Assembly (NCBI GenBank): GCA_016710275.1
Contig: JADJXS010000001.1
Location: 2,542,001-2,606,000, forward strand
Direction: 5' to 3'
DNA length: 64,000 bases
DNA from: Phycisphaerales bacterium
GTDB lineage: Bacteria > Planctomycetota > Phycisphaerae > UBA1845 > Fen-1342
Part shown: piece after piece, positions 8,563 to 16,471 of the stretch
How the letters are laid out: every line of letters starts with the position of its first letter
How positions within the stretch are numbered: the first letter of the stretch is position 1
Translations under genes and position numbers: made by a program
The notes under the pieces: generated by a model
What the model saw: the letters and a program-made list of their open reading frames with translations, nothing else
Database searches by the model: none
What the model was told of the DNA's origin: nothing

Positions 8563-9654
8563 ATGGGCGCATCCTCCCGCCGCACGCGAAAACCGCCGCG
8601 CGCCACGACGTACGCCGCGTCGGGCGTCAGCCTCGTCGCCGCGGATGAGATGGAAGATCGCATCGGCCCGCTGGTGCGGCGCACTTACGGACCGCGCGTG
8701 CTGGCCGATCATGGCGGCTTTGCCGGTGCGTTTCGCCTCGATTTCGGCGAAAAGCTCTTTCGCAGAAACTACGTCGATCCCGTCCTGCTCTCCTGCACCG
8801 ACGGCGTCGGCAGCAAGGTGCTGATCGCCGCCCGCGCGCAGCGCTACCACACCGTCGGCATCGACCTGGTCGCCATGAGCGTCAACGACCTGCTCTGCGC
8901 GGGCGCAGAGCCGCTCTTCTTTCTCGACTACATCGCGCTGCACCGCCTCGATCCGGCCGTCATTGAGCAGCTTGTCTCGGGCGTCGTCGCCGGCTGCGAG
9001 GAAGCCGGCTGCGCGCTGCTCGGCGGCGAGACCGCCGAAATGCCCGATCTCTATCGACCCGGCACCTTCGACCTCGCGGGCTTTGCTGTCGGCGTCGTCG
9101 AGCGTTCGCGCATGATGAGCGCTCGGCGCGTGCGCGTCGGGGATGAGCTGGTCGGCGTCGCCTCCAGCGGGCTGCATTCCAACGGCTACGCGCTGGTGCG
9201 CCGCCTGTTGCTCGACGAGGCGCGGCTTGCGCTCGATTCAGCGCCGCGCTCGCTCGGTGAGCCGCTGGTCGATGCGCTGCTGCGCCCGACCCGCATTTAC
9301 GCCCGCGCCGTCAAGACCGTGCTCGGCCGCTATCGCGGTCGATCGGCGATTTCCGGGATGGCGCACATCACCGGCGGCGGCCTCGAAGGCAATCTCCCGC
9401 GCATCCTGCCGCCGGGCTGCCGCTGCGTCGTGCGGCAGGGGGCCTGGCCGATTCCGCCGATCTTCGGACTGTTGGCGCGGCACGGCGTGGCGGATGATGA
9501 GCTGTACCGCGTCTTCAACATGGGCGTCGGCTATGTGTTCGCCGTGCGTCCGCGATCCACCGCGGCCGTGGTGCGCTCGCTCGAAAAAATCGGCGAAACG
9601 GCCTTTGTCCTGGGACGGGTCGTTCGAGGCGAGCCGGGGGTGGAGTTCCGATGA
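8563..9654 (+). CDS. purM: phosphoribosylformylglycinamidine cyclo-ligase (AIR synthetase)
   Basis: The enzyme of purine synthesis that closes FGAM to AIR using ATP, 363 residues from ATG 8563 (a GTG at 8527 extends the frame but adds a non-conserved stretch). Family motifs are clear: 'YAASGVSL', 'LLSCTDGVGSKV', 'GIDLVAMSVNDLLCAGAEPLFFLDYIA', 'LLGGETAEMPDLY', 'GLHSNGYALVRRLL' and 'MAHITGGGLEGNLPR'. The length is about that of bacterial PurM. No other purine gene lies in the window. Its stop overlaps an upstream in-frame start of the next gene, so the two may be read together. Confidence 0.95.
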   Translation: MGASSRRTRKPPRATTYAASGVSLVAADEMEDRIGPLVRRTYGPRVLADHGGFAGAFRLDFGEKLFRRNYVDPVLLSCTDGVGSKVLIAARAQRYHTVGIDLVAMSVNDLLCAGAEPLFFLDYIALHRLDPAVIEQLVSGVVAGCEEAGCALLGGETAEMPDLYRPGTFDLAGFAVGVVERSRMMSARRVRVGDELVGVASSGLHSNGYALVRRLLLDEARLALDSAPRSLGEPLVDALLRPTRIYARAVKTVLGRYRGRSAISGMAHITGGGLEGNLPRILPPGCRCVVRQGAWPIPPIFGLLARHGVADDELYRVFNMGVGYVFAVRPRSTAAVVRSLEKIGETAFVLGRVVRGEPGVEFR

Positions 9655-9716
9655 CGGACCTGATCGTGCCGAGTATTCCGGCGAGTCGCGGAAGTCCGTG
9701 GCAGGGGGGGCATGCC

Positions 9717-10685
9717 ATGAATAACACGATCGCCCGCATCGGGCTGCTGCTCGCGCTGGCGCTGCCGATCGCAACGACCGGCTGCTCCGCCGGCGCTCCG
9801 CGGCATGCGCCCGTCGCGTTCGAATCGCATCCGTGGACCTTTCGGGATCAGCGCGGCGCCCGGCTCATCAGCGAGCACTACGACATTTTCACGACCATGC
9901 GCGATCCGCAACTGGTGCGGCTGCTGCCTGAATTGATGGAAACGGCCTTCGCGGAATATCAGCGGCGCGTTCCGCCGGGGAAGCAGCCGACCGAGCGGAT
10001 GCAGGTGTACCTGTTCGCCAGCCGGGCGGAGTGGGCCGATTTCACGCGCCGCTTCACCGGCCCGCGCGCATCGCTTTTTCTGAAGGTGCGCAACGGCGGA
10101 TACTCGGAGCGCGGCGTATCGGTGATCGAGTACACCCGCCACCAGACCACCTTCCCCCTGATGACGCACGAGGGCTTTCATCAGTATCTCTATCACTACG
10201 TCAACGACCAGGTTCCCGCCTGGCTCAACGAGGGGTTGGCGGTCCTGTTCGAGGGGCAGCGCTGGATCGGCAGCGGCGCACCCGTCTTCGATCCGAAGTA
10301 CAACCCCGCCCGCCACAACGCGCTGGCCGATGCCGTTCTGGCCGACAAGCTCTTTCCGCTTCGCGAGCTGCTGGACACGCACGCCGGCAACGTCATCGAG
10401 CATTCGAGCCGCACCGTCGCGACCTACTACGCACAGGTGTGGGGGCTGGTGCTGTTCCTCGAAGAGGGGGCCGGCGGGAAATACGCGGCGGGCTTTCGCC
10501 GCATGTGCGATCAGCTCCGCTCGCGCGACATCGAGCAATTTGCCCGCGCTTCGTACATCTGGTCGCCGCGCACGCGCTACAGCTTCGGCGAAGCGCTCTT
10601 TCGCACGTTCATCACCGACGACGTCGCCGAGGCCGAGCGCGAGTATCGTGCATTTCTGAAGCAGCGCTTCGTCGCCGGCCGCTGA
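9717..10685 (+). CDS. lipoprotein with gluzincin-type metallopeptidase motif (DUF1570-like)
   Basis: A protein of 322 residues. Start ATG 9717 is chosen because a run of Gs lies just upstream and a lipoprotein signal follows (LLLALALPIATTGCSAG). The body contains HExxH as 'THEGFHQY' and, 22 residues later, 'WLNEGLAVLFE', where the Glu is the expected third zinc ligand of gluzincins. The layout 'YLFASRAEWADFTRRFTG...GVSVIEYTRH' resembles the DUF1570 group, which is common in Planctomycetota. It is probably a periplasmic or outer-membrane-attached peptidase, with no known substrate. Confidence 0.75.
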   Translation: MNNTIARIGLLLALALPIATTGCSAGAPRHAPVAFESHPWTFRDQRGARLISEHYDIFTTMRDPQLVRLLPELMETAFAEYQRRVPPGKQPTERMQVYLFASRAEWADFTRRFTGPRASLFLKVRNGGYSERGVSVIEYTRHQTTFPLMTHEGFHQYLYHYVNDQVPAWLNEGLAVLFEGQRWIGSGAPVFDPKYNPARHNALADAVLADKLFPLRELLDTHAGNVIEHSSRTVATYYAQVWGLVLFLEEGAGGKYAAGFRRMCDQLRSRDIEQFARASYIWSPRTRYSFGEALFRTFITDDVAEAEREYRAFLKQRFVAGR

Positions 10686-10695
10686 GCGCCGCGCC

Positions 10696-12174
10696 TCACC
10701 ACATCCCCGGCCAGAAATCCCGCAGCGCCTGACCGCGCGGCTCCAAGACGAAGCGCTCCAGCAGAACCGGCCGCACCTCCGCCAGCGGCGGCGGCGCCAC
10801 CGACGCAACCCCCGACCACCAGCCGAGCAGTCCCAACACCCCCGCAATCGCCCACGACCAGCGCGGCGCCCGCGCCAGCCACGCCGCCACGAACAGGCAC
10901 AGCGCCGGCATCGCCGGTGCGAGATAGCGAAGCTGAAACCCCCATTTCATCATCCCCATCACCACCAGCGCCGCGATCACGCTGCCCGCCCAGACGCCCG
11001 GAATCAGGAGCGCGCCGCGCCGACTGTCGCCGGATGCGCTCGTGGAGCGCATCCGGACGCCCAATAGCGCCGGAAGCGCCAGAAGGTAAACCGGCGCGAC
11101 CAGCGGCAGGGCGGCCAGGTAGAAATACGCCGGCCGCTCGGTCAGCATCCGCACATAGGGGAAATTGTCGATCAGCCATTGGCTGGGATGCGCCGCCGGC
11201 AGAAACGCCCCGTACTGCACGCGCGTCAGGATCAGCCACGGCCCCAGCACCAGTGCGACCGCCGCAATTCCCGCGATGATCTCGGCACGTGTCGGTCGGC
11301 GCGGTGCGACCAGGATCGCCGCCAGCAGCGCCGGGGCGGCGAGAAGCGCCGGCAGCTTCGTCAAGGCGGCCACGCCGAATGCGGCGCCGGCCAGCGCAGA
11401 CGCGGCCACGCCGCCGCGCTGAACCGCCGCGACGCCGGCCAGCATCGCAGCGCTGAGCGTCAGTTGCAGCGGGCCGTCGATCCAGATGCGCGCGCCGCAC
11501 AGCCACGTGATCGGGTCCAGCGCCAGTAGCACCGCCGCCAGAACCCCCGTTGTCTCGTCCGCCAGCCGCCGCCCCAACAGCCCCACGATGAGGATGCAGA
11601 GCGCTTGCGAGAAAATTGGCAACAGCGCCGCGGCAGACATGCCGCCGATCGCCCGGGCCGCCGCCAGGCCGTAGGGCACGACGGGGGGGTGGAAGAAGAA
11701 TGGCCGGTCGTAGACCTCGGGGTCAAACGCCGGAATCCGCCGATCAACGGGTCTGCCATCCGACCCGCGGGAGGGCGGGCGCATCAGGATCTCGGCCGCC
11801 TCCAGCCCGCCCAGCCAGTCGGCATAGGTCCGCAGCCGCTCGGCCCGGCCGCCATCGGACGCCGATAGCACCTCTGCATCGAACCGCGCCCCCGGCGTCC
11901 ACGTGTCGCGGATGAATCGCTGAGCCGATTCGCCCAGGATCGGGCCGCGCAGCGAATAGTTCGTGGGATCGCTCCGCAGCCGTTCGGCGATGAACGTCAG
12001 GACGACCTCGTCGCCCTCGAAATGCGGACGCTGCGTGGACGGCCATTGCAGCGCGATCACGGCGGCGGCCAGGCCGGCCAGCACGGCCCAAAACCACGCG
12101 GAGGGCCGCGGCACTCCGGCGGCTGGGAGATTGGGGTTGGGCGGCGCGATCGGGGTTGATTTCTGGCGGGCCAT
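10696..12174 (-). CDS. GT39/ArnT-like polytopic membrane glycosyltransferase
   Basis: A protein of 492 residues with about ten membrane segments. The first luminal loop holds 'QRPHFEGDEVVLTFIAERL', with the acidic pair (ED-type 'GDE') expected of PMT/ArnT family GT-C enzymes. These transfer sugars from polyprenyl phosphates to lipids or proteins on the periplasmic side. Later segments include 'AAFGVAALTKLPALLAAPALL' and 'GMMKWGFQLRYLAPAMPALCL', a position and composition typical of the family. The gene converges with the gluzincin lipoprotein with only 10 bp between stops. Donor and acceptor cannot be deduced. Confidence 0.75.
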   Translation of the reverse strand: MARQKSTPIAPPNPNLPAAGVPRPSAWFWAVLAGLAAAVIALQWPSTQRPHFEGDEVVLTFIAERLRSDPTNYSLRGPILGESAQRFIRDTWTPGARFDAEVLSASDGGRAERLRTYADWLGGLEAAEILMRPPSRGSDGRPVDRRIPAFDPEVYDRPFFFHPPVVPYGLAAARAIGGMSAAALLPIFSQALCILIVGLLGRRLADETTGVLAAVLLALDPITWLCGARIWIDGPLQLTLSAAMLAGVAAVQRGGVAASALAGAAFGVAALTKLPALLAAPALLAAILVAPRRPTRAEIIAGIAAVALVLGPWLILTRVQYGAFLPAAHPSQWLIDNFPYVRMLTERPAYFYLAALPLVAPVYLLALPALLGVRMRSTSASGDSRRGALLIPGVWAGSVIAALVVMGMMKWGFQLRYLAPAMPALCLFVAAWLARAPRWSWAIAGVLGLLGWWSGVASVAPPPLAEVRPVLLERFVLEPRGQALRDFWPGMW

Positions 12175-12412
12175 CGCGGCGGATGATAACGGCCGGCCGG
12201 CGAGCCTTCAGCGTTGGGGGCGGCAGGCAGTATGCGGGAAGGGTGGATGCAAGGCTACGGGAGCTGATTGGTGAGCGGGCCGAGGGCAAGTTGCCCGACG
12301 GGGCCGCGTCACCCCCCTATTGGCTGATAAAACTGATAACGTCCGATAACATATATTATGTTGCGTTGTGTGGGGGGGTGGGATCAGTCGGTGTGGCTTG
12401 GATGGTGTGTTG

Positions 12413-12456
12413 GGGTCGGATTCCAGGGCCTCAAAGGCCCTGGCAACGATCGTGCG
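12413..12456. repeat. 44-bp dispersed hairpin repeat, copy 1
   Basis: These 44 bases recur exactly at 16358-16401, and weaker similarity continues for about 25 bases more (GGGCGAAGA..CATGC). Inside is a 9-bp perfect inverted repeat with a 3-base loop (12423-12431 and 12435-12443). The two copies bracket the broken HAF-repeat gene. No T-run follows, so it is not a simple terminator. Confidence 0.8.
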
Positions 12457-12547
12457 TCCTGACGGGCGAAGAGCATGCCGACGCACGTGCGCCCGATGGA
12501 TGAAGACATGCCGACGCAAAGCCGTTGGCACGGCACGCAACGCGGCT

Positions 12548-12598
12548 TGGCACCCGATGCGGCGTGGCACCCAACGCGGGATGGCACCCAACGTAGTG
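12548..12598. repeat. three tandem 17-bp units
   Basis: Units of 17 bases beginning TGGCACCC start at 12548, 12565 and 12582 and differ at a few positions. They lie in the 640-bp region between the glycosyltransferase start and the HAF gene end, which otherwise shows no convincing gene. Confidence 0.7.
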
Positions 12599-12632
12599 TG
12601 CAACCTGGAGCGGCGCGAGCGCGACAAAAGCA

Positions 12633-12670
12633 GCGCCGCCGACGGCGCGGGTTGCGTCCGTCGGCGGCGC
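12633..12670. terminator. strong hairpin between repeat arrays, possible bidirectional terminator
   Basis: A 13-bp perfect stem (12633-12645 with 12658-12670) surrounds a 12-base loop. On the plus strand it is followed by GGGGTTCTTT, and on the minus strand by TGCTTTTG. It would suit termination of the leftward HAF gene transcript. The T-runs are short. Confidence 0.5.
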
Positions 12671-12725
12671 GGGGTTCTTTGTGGCTCGGGATTCACTGGC
12701 ACAGCGGAGCATCCAAGAATCCCGG

Positions 12726-12798
12726 GTCAGCACCGCGGCACTTCACCCGCCGCGATCAGCGCCGCGGCACTTCACCCGCCGGGGTTAGCGCGGCGGGG
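12726..12798. repeat. tandem 29-bp units
   Basis: Two near-identical 29-base units (from 12726 and 12755) share the block GCCGCGGCACTTCACCCGCC apart from one base. A shorter degenerate third begins at 12784. They lie just after the end of the HAF-repeat gene. Confidence 0.65.
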
Positions 12799-12813
12799 TT
12801 GCACCAGGCGCGG

Positions 12814-13272
12814 TTAGCGCCGCGGGATCATGGCACGCCAGGCTTCCGTGCGGCCTTCGGGGTTTCCGCCAGTGCCGACGATCGTGCGGCCGTCGGCGGA
12901 GATTTCAGTCGCGTTGAGCAGCGTCCAGTTCTCGATTTCGCCCGAGAGGTTGAACTCCTGGATCAGGACATCCTTGATCGCCCGCATGCCGTGCTCGGCG
13001 GTCCAGATGAAGGCCTTGCCGCCGGAACGGCCGACGACGACGCGTCCGTCGGCGGAGACACCGCGGGCATAGCTTTCCGTCGCTCCGGGAAGGAACCCGA
13101 GGCCGACCATTTCGCCATTCGACCAGCGGAAGGCCTCCGGCCGGCCCGCGGCATCGTAGCTCCAACGCTGCCGTCGGCTGAGACGGCGTTTACGGCGCTT
13201 GTGGCGCTGGGCGCATGGCCGTTCGGCGCTGCGCTCAGGAACCCAAGACCGACCATCGCGCCGTTCGACCAA
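12814..13272 (-). CDS. C-terminal fragment of the HAF-repeat protein
   Basis: This frame carries the natural end of the broken gene: 'DAAGRPEAFRWSNGEMVGLGF', 'GVSADGRVVVGRSGGKAFIW', 'GMRAIKDVLIQEFNLSGEI', 'ATEISADGRTIVGTGGNPEG' and the end 'RAMIPRR'. It holds the last HAF unit plus the closing domain. It is cut off from the preceding repeats by a 10-base deletion at about 13.16-13.17 kb. On its own it is unlikely to be translated, because its only ATG lies in non-homologous sequence. Confidence 0.55.
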   Translation of the reverse strand: MVERRDGRSWVPERSAERPCAQRHKRRKRRLSRRQRWSYDAAGRPEAFRWSNGEMVGLGFLPGATESYARGVSADGRVVVGRSGGKAFIWTAEHGMRAIKDVLIQEFNLSGEIENWTLLNATEISADGRTIVGTGGNPEGRTEAWRAMIPRR

Positions 13273-14294
13273 CGGAAGGCCTCATACGCGCCCGCGGTGT
13301 TGCGGCTCTGACCCACGACAACGCTGCCGTCGGCCGAGACGTCGGTCGCGATGCTCCACGCGTTGTACGCATGTCCGCCCGGTGCTGCGCTCAGGAAGCT
13401 GAGGCCGACCATCGCGCCGTTCGACCAGCGGAAGGCCTCCGGCCGGCCCGCGGCATCGTAGCTCCCTCCCACGATCACGCTGCCGTCGGCCGATATGCCG
13501 GATGCGAAGCTACGGGCCTGGTGCGCATAACCGCCCGGCGCTGCGCTCAGGAAGCCGAGGCCGATCATCGCGCCGTTCGACCAGCGGAAGGCTTCCTCCC
13601 GGGCCGCGGCGTTGCGGCTGTATCCCACGACCACGCTGCCGTCGGCCGAGACGTCGGTTGCGTGGCTCGTGGCCTGGGACGCATGGCCGTTCGGCGCTGC
13701 GCTCAGGAAGCTGAGGCCGACCATCGCGCCGTTCGACCAGCGGAAGGCCTCCGGCCGGCCCGCGGCATCGTAGCTCCCTCCCACGATCACGCTGCCGTCG
13801 GCCGAGACGCCGGTCGCGTAGCTGTACGCCTGGGACGCATGGCCGTTCGGTGCTGCGCTCAGGAAGCCCAGCCCGACCATCGCGACGTTCGACCAGCGGA
13901 TTGCCTCGCCTTGGCCTGCGGCGTTGGCGCTCAATCCCACGACCACGCTGCCGTCGGCCGAGACGGCGTACGCGCTGCTACTGGCGTTGCCCGCATAGCC
14001 GTACGGTGCTGCGCTCAGGAAGCCCAGGCCGGAGAACTCCGCATCGCGCAGCGGCTGGGTCACATCCACGGTCGCCTGCGGATGCTCCGACACCTCGAAC
14101 GCGATCGGCAGCCGCACGCCGAACAGCTTCGGGTGATAAATGGCGTGGAACGTCTGCGTCCCGACATGCTCCATCAGGAATTCGGCGTCGCATTCGAAGC
14201 GGGTCTGCCCCGCCGCCGCGCGGCCACCGGTGCAGCCCGGACGGCCCGGCTCCGAGGCGACCATCGCGGATCCACAGATACTCAACTTCGTCAA
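12963..14294 (-). CDS. HAF-type repeat protein (frameshifted at both ends)
   Basis: This 443-residue frame contains about six copies of a 52-residue unit of the type 'VSADGSVVVGYSRNAAAREEAFRWSNGAMIGLGFL', the HAF or 'probable extracellular repeat' motif thought to form a beta-propeller. The first 95 residues ('HVGTQTFHAIYHPKLFGVRL...') belong to a separate domain whose upstream part is in another frame. After 'VSADGSV' near 13.17 kb the frame is lost, and the remaining 70 residues are arginine/serine-rich nonsense. It should be treated as part of the broken gene 12814-16150 rather than as an independent product. Confidence 0.6.
   Translation of the reverse strand: MTKLSICGSAMVASEPGRPGCTGGRAAAGQTRFECDAEFLMEHVGTQTFHAIYHPKLFGVRLPIAFEVSEHPQATVDVTQPLRDAEFSGLGFLSAAPYGYAGNASSSAYAVSADGSVVVGLSANAAGQGEAIRWSNVAMVGLGFLSAAPNGHASQAYSYATGVSADGSVIVGGSYDAAGRPEAFRWSNGAMVGLSFLSAAPNGHASQATSHATDVSADGSVVVGYSRNAAAREEAFRWSNGAMIGLGFLSAAPGGYAHQARSFASGISADGSVIVGGSYDAAGRPEAFRWSNGAMVGLSFLSAAPGGHAYNAWSIATDVSADGSVVVGQSRNTAGAYEAFRWSNGAMVGLGFLSAAPNGHAPSATSAVNAVSADGSVGATMPRAGRRPSAGRMAKWSASGSFPERRKAMPAVSPPTDASSSAVPAARPSSGPPSTACGRSRMS
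13109..14034. repeat. 156-bp tandem repeats (HAF units), one unit with a 10-bp deletion
   Basis: The anchor 'TCGCGCCGTTCGACCAGCGG' and its variants recur with start points at 13109, 13255, 13411, 13567, 13723 and 13879. The interval is exactly 156 bp except for the first, which is 146 bp. The missing 10 bases lie in the block encoding the unit's 'DGSVIVGGSYD' and cause the frameshift. Units at 13411 and 13723 are almost identical over 80 bases, which points to recent recombination or gene conversion. Confidence 0.9.
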
Positions 14295-14983
14295 TCACAT
14301 CGAGGTGCAGGAACGTGCTCTTGTCGAACTGGGTCAGGAACGTCGCCGGTTCGCCCACCTGGTGATCATCGCTGGCGTGAACGCTCGACGGGGTGATCGC
14401 AAGGTCGCGCGGCGAGCCGCACCTCTGGCAGCACGTCCGCGTCCACCAGGCGCAGCTCGACGAAGGAGATCTTCAGCAGGTCCTTGAGCTTCTTGATCGA
14501 GCTGCCCGCTCCGGCCGTGACCTTCAGCGGGCTGAACTTCAGGTGCGAGGCATAGGCCGGATCGGCGATCTGCGCTCGAGCGACGCCAGGTCCATCGTCA
14601 GCTTCGGGCCGCCCTTGATGCCGAAGACATTGGCACGCAGCGACCTGGCGACGGTGCCCAGCTCCACGTCCGCGAAGGCGAAGACCTGTGCATCGATCTT
14701 CACGCTCGCCAGCCGGTCAAAGGTCGGCAGGACCGGCTTGAAGGAGACGTCCGTGCTGCCGGTGAGGTTGTTCACCATCGCATAGCCCCCCGCCGCGGTG
14801 CCCATCACGCCGCCCTCGTACGTCACCCGCGGCTTCGCCGCTGATGTCCAGCCGCACCGGCTGGAGCCATGCTGATCGACCCGCCCACGTCGAACCCAAC
14901 GCCCATCGGGATGTAGCCGCCCAGGATCAGCGACAGCCAGCCGCCGACCGGGATCTTCACTTCGCCAGGCACCGTGCGGCGGC

Positions 14984-16150
14984 TCAACTTCCCGCTGAAT
15001 CCCGGCGAGTTCCCGGGAGATCGTCAGCCAGGGCGCCGGCTCGGCCGTGACGATGAAGCGCTTCACGTCGCCCGAGAGCGCACGTCCACACGCACGTCAG
15101 GGGCGGAACTCGATGCTGGGGGTGATCGAGCCGATCTGGACGTTGCCCTGCGTTGCACTCGAAAGGCCCGATCGCGCGGGTGCCCTGCGCCTGGGCGCGC
15201 TGCTGCGACTTCGAGGCCCCCTGCCGCTTCGAGGCGCCGCCGGCCTTGTCGTCGGTCGCCTGCGGCTCGTGACGCGCCACGTACTGCAGCGTGCCGTCGG
15301 GCAGTTCCTCGACCGCGTACTGGCTGGGCGTGTCATCGGGGATGCGATAGTCCGCGTGGGTCATGTCGATCGACTGGTTGATGTTGATCTGCTCGAACAG
15401 ATCGTCGACGGGGACGATCTCGAAGGTCACGTCAAACGCCCCGTCGCCGGCCGCCGCCGCCTCGACCACGCGCCCGGCGATGGGCTTGTCGCCGCGGCCG
15501 AGGATGATCTGCCCGGCCGCCGGCGCTGCATCACTGTTCATCCGTGCCCGCATGCGGAAGCCGACGCCGAACTCGGCATCGGGGTCCACCGCGGCCGGCT
15601 CGCCGGCGATCTGGTTGTCCTGCACCAGCATGGCGCCGGCGGCGGGACGGGCGATGACGGCCAGCGTCGGGCTGGCGGAAAGCCCCTCGGCGGAGGCGAA
15701 GATCTGGGCGGAACCCAGCTCGGCGGCGGCGCTGGCCAGGCCGTCGGCAGAGATTTGGATGATCGAGTCATCGGAGCTTCGCCATTCGGCGGGGACGGGT
15801 CGCAGCTTGCCGTCGGTGTCCACGATCATGGCGCTGAGCTGCACGCGGTCGTCGATGCCGGTCAGGAGCAGGGTTTCTGGGGAGACGATCAGTCGGCTGC
15901 GCAGAGCGGCTCCGCCCTCGAAGCCGCGCTGGCCGGCGGGGTCTTTTTCGCCGGTTTGGTCGGTTCGTGAATCGGGCCGGCCGGGGGTTGATTGCTGAGA
16001 CTGGGGCGTAATTGGGTCATCCGCGGCCGGCTTATTGGACATCGGGCAGCCGGCAATCGAGCCGCCGGCGGCGGCGATCAGCAGGCTGAGCGAAAGCGCG
16101 TGGATGCGGATGTGCGAGGTGAGGCGGTTGAATTTGCGGCCGGCGTTCAT
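14984..16150 (-). CDS. lipoprotein with Ig-like domain, N-terminal part of the broken gene
   Basis: A 388-residue frame of which about the first 330 are meaningful. Residues 15-35 form a lipoprotein signal with lipobox SIAGC. An acidic linker leads to an Ig-like (BIG2-type) domain: 'RLIVSPETLLLTGIDDRVQLSAM', 'AEWRSSDDSIIQISADGLAS' and 'AQIFASAEGLSASPTLAVIA'. A second domain contains 'ADYRIPDDTPSQYAVEELPDG'. After 'RAIGPFECNAG' (about 15.16 kb) the frame shifts and the end is nonsense. No gene follows upstream for 320 bp. Confidence 0.6.
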   Translation of the reverse strand: MNAGRKFNRLTSHIRIHALSLSLLIAAAGGSIAGCPMSNKPAADDPITPQSQQSTPGRPDSRTDQTGEKDPAGQRGFEGGAALRSRLIVSPETLLLTGIDDRVQLSAMIVDTDGKLRPVPAEWRSSDDSIIQISADGLASAAAELGSAQIFASAEGLSASPTLAVIARPAAGAMLVQDNQIAGEPAAVDPDAEFGVGFRMRARMNSDAAPAAGQIILGRGDKPIAGRVVEAAAAGDGAFDVTFEIVPVDDLFEQININQSIDMTHADYRIPDDTPSQYAVEELPDGTLQYVARHEPQATDDKAGGASKRQGASKSQQRAQAQGTRAIGPFECNAGQRPDRLDHPQHRVPPLTCVWTCALGRREALHRHGRAGALADDLPGTRRDSAGS

Positions 16151-16357
16151 GACTCGTTCCTCCGCCGGGTCTTGCCGGCGCTGGTCGCCCGCGGCTGGGT
16201 CAGCCGCCGCCGTCGGTCCTGCGTTCGCCCGCGGCGATCGTCAGGAACGTGGCGTCTGAGGATGGGAGCGACGGTTCGAGCGGTTACTCACGGGCGGAGG
16301 GGGAAAATCTTGGTTGGATGCGGGGAATTGGGGGGAAAAAGGAAAAGTGTGATGAGC

Positions 16358-16401
16358 GGGTCGGATTCCAGGGCCTCAAAGGCCCTGGCAACGATCGTGC
16401 G
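16358..16401. repeat. 44-bp dispersed hairpin repeat, copy 2
   Basis: Identical over 44 bases to 12413-12456, with the same 9-bp inverted repeat (16368-16376 and 16380-16388). It is followed by a second small stem (CGCCC-TAC-GGGCG). It lies in the 320-bp gap between the broken lipoprotein gene and phaR, which holds no convincing gene. Confidence 0.8.
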
Positions 16402-16471
16402 CCCTACGGGCGAAGACATGCGGACGCTTGTGCGCGCGTGGCACGCGACCCGAGCGGGGAATGGGGGTGCG

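Larger units (their letters stand above)
12814..16150 (-). pseudogene. broken giant lipoprotein gene: Ig-like N terminus, beta-rich middle, HAF repeats
   Basis: Read leftward from ATG 16150, one coherent protein of roughly 1,100 residues can be followed only by changing frame about ten times. The order is a lipoprotein signal and Ig-like region, then 'VQIGSITPSIEFRP', 'VKRFIVTAEPAPWLTISREL', 'VPGEVKIPVGGWLSLILGGY', 'GGYAMVNNLTGSTDVSFKPV', 'ASHLKFSPLKVTAGAG', 'DVIDEVEYLWIRDG', 'GQTRFECDAEFLMEHVGTQT' and the HAF repeats. Each piece is sensible protein, and the breaks cluster between about 14.27 and 15.18 kb, roughly 100 bp apart. One more break lies at about 13.17 kb. Either the gene has decayed or this stretch has many single-base sequencing errors. 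The protein was probably a cell-surface lipoprotein. Confidence 0.75.

Noticed and set aside
12208..12702. 164-codon minus-strand frame over the repeat region
   Set aside because: It covers the 44-bp hairpin repeat and the 17-bp tandem units and shows no protein-like composition. The repeated peptide it shares with the 16.36 kb copy reflects the DNA repeat.
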